From NCBI GenBank assembly GCA_030042375.1, contig JASHZU010000522.1, positions 1-6,156 on the forward strand: a DNA stretch of 6,156 nucleotides, given 5' to 3'. Position numbers and translations under genes: made by a program. The notes beneath the pieces were generated by a model, which did not search any database, was not told where the DNA came from, and saw only the letters and a list, made by a program, of their open reading frames with translations. Origin of the DNA: Verrucomicrobiia bacterium (GTDB lineage: Bacteria; Verrucomicrobiota; Verrucomicrobiae; Limisphaerales; UBA11358). Positions 5,676-6,156 of the stretch are shown piece by piece; position 1 is the stretch's first letter; the number at the start of each line of letters is the position of its first letter.

Positions 5676-6156
5676 ATGACTGCGGACATTGCCCAAACGA
5701 CAAAAGCTGAACTCTCCGCGCCGAAAGTCCTGGAAGATCTGGTGTCCCAGGCGGAAAAGGCCGGCGCGAGCGATATCCATTTACAAATGCGCGGCAAGTC
5801 CGCCGAAGTCGCCTTCCGTCTCGACGGGGTCATCACGCCGGGGAACGAACTGCCTGCGGAAATTGCCGAGCGCGTTTTCGGGCGGATTAAATTCCTGGCG
5901 CGACTGAAAACCTACCAGGAATCGCTGCCGCAAGACGGACGCATCCCGCGTGAAGAATTAAAGAGCCAAAATGACGTCCGCGTAGCCACCTACCCGACGG
6001 TGACCGGGGAAAAAATCGTGCTGCGCCTTTTCAGCACGGCTTCGGCAAAATCATTGGAGGAAATTCAATTTCCGGAAATGGCACGAGTGGAACTGGAAAA
6101 ATTTCTGCGACAGACCCGGGGATTGCTCTTGCTTACCGGCCCGGCGGGCAGCGGCA
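5676..6156 (+). CDS. GspE/PilB-type secretion or type IV pilus assembly ATPase, 5' part only
   Basis: The frame is open from the ATG at 5676 (an alternative in-frame ATG lies at 5646) to the right edge: 160 codons plus one base, no stop. Residues 17-60 match the N2 domain of GspE/PilB ATPases with the hallmark A-S-D-I-H-L (31-36) and F-R-L-D-G (47-51). Then come L-P-Q-D-G-R-I (84-90) and V-R-V-A-T-Y-P-T-V-T-G-E-K-I-V-L-R-L (101-118), which separate it from PilT-type retraction ATPases. It ends inside the Walker A motif, G-P-A-G-S-G (155-160). It would power a type II secretion or type IV pilus machine from the cytoplasmic face. The N2 domain starts almost at once, so the N1 domain found in many GspE/PilB proteins is absent. 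Neither start has a convincing Shine-Dalgarno sequence. The gap 5531-5675 shows nothing I can name. Confidence 0.88.
   Translation, partial: MTADIAQTTKAELSAPKVLEDLVSQAEKAGASDIHLQMRGKSAEVAFRLDGVITPGNELPAEIAERVFGRIKFLARLKTYQESLPQDGRIPREELKSQNDVRVATYPTVTGEKIVLRLFSTASAKSLEEIQFPEMARVELEKFLRQTRGLLLLTGPAGSG

Overview
The window looks like a chromosomal segment from a free-living, polysaccharide-degrading Gram-negative bacterium, most likely of the Verrucomicrobiota/PVC group. That placement is an inference. It rests on several secreted jelly-roll lyase-like proteins, a predicted beta-propeller lipoprotein, a GspE/PilB-type ATPase, moderate GC content and mostly weak Shine-Dalgarno sequences. No marker gene fixes the taxonomy.

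Positions 1-3586 hold four paralogous genes for exported proteins with an alginate-lyase-like (PL7-type) jelly-roll signature: an R-T-E-x-R strand, a Q-x-H strand and a Y-F-K-x-G-V-Y-x-Q strand. Three lie on the minus strand (1-690, open at the left edge; 788-1444; 1487-2173). One lies on the plus strand (2411-3586) and carries an added C-terminal ricin-type beta-trefoil (CBM13-like) lectin domain. The leftmost copy is easy to miss because it runs off the window without a stop codon. The middle residue of the Q-x-H motif differs among copies (L, I, I, D), which suggests the duplicates have diverged in substrate preference.

The divergent gap 2174-2410 is dense with signals. It has two direct copies of an approximately 18-bp element 22 bp apart, a perfect TATAAT hexamer 15 bp further on with no good -35, a GC-rich leader that can fold into nested stems, and an 11-bp direct repeat. 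A third copy of the 18-bp element lies upstream of the leftmost lyase gene. Together these suggest one activator controls the cluster.

After the lectin-lyase gene come a probable terminator (3603-3635) and a perfect 24-bp palindrome (3671-3694). These precede a gene for an exported, probably lipid-anchored PQQ-like beta-propeller protein (3755-4873). A thioredoxin-fold protein with a CNHC active site follows (4955-5530). The right edge holds the start of a GspE/PilB-type secretion or pilus ATPase (from about 5676), cut inside its Walker A motif. These last three look like separate housekeeping or accessory genes and have no clear link to the lyase cluster. I saw no RNA genes, insertion sequences or CRISPR arrays.
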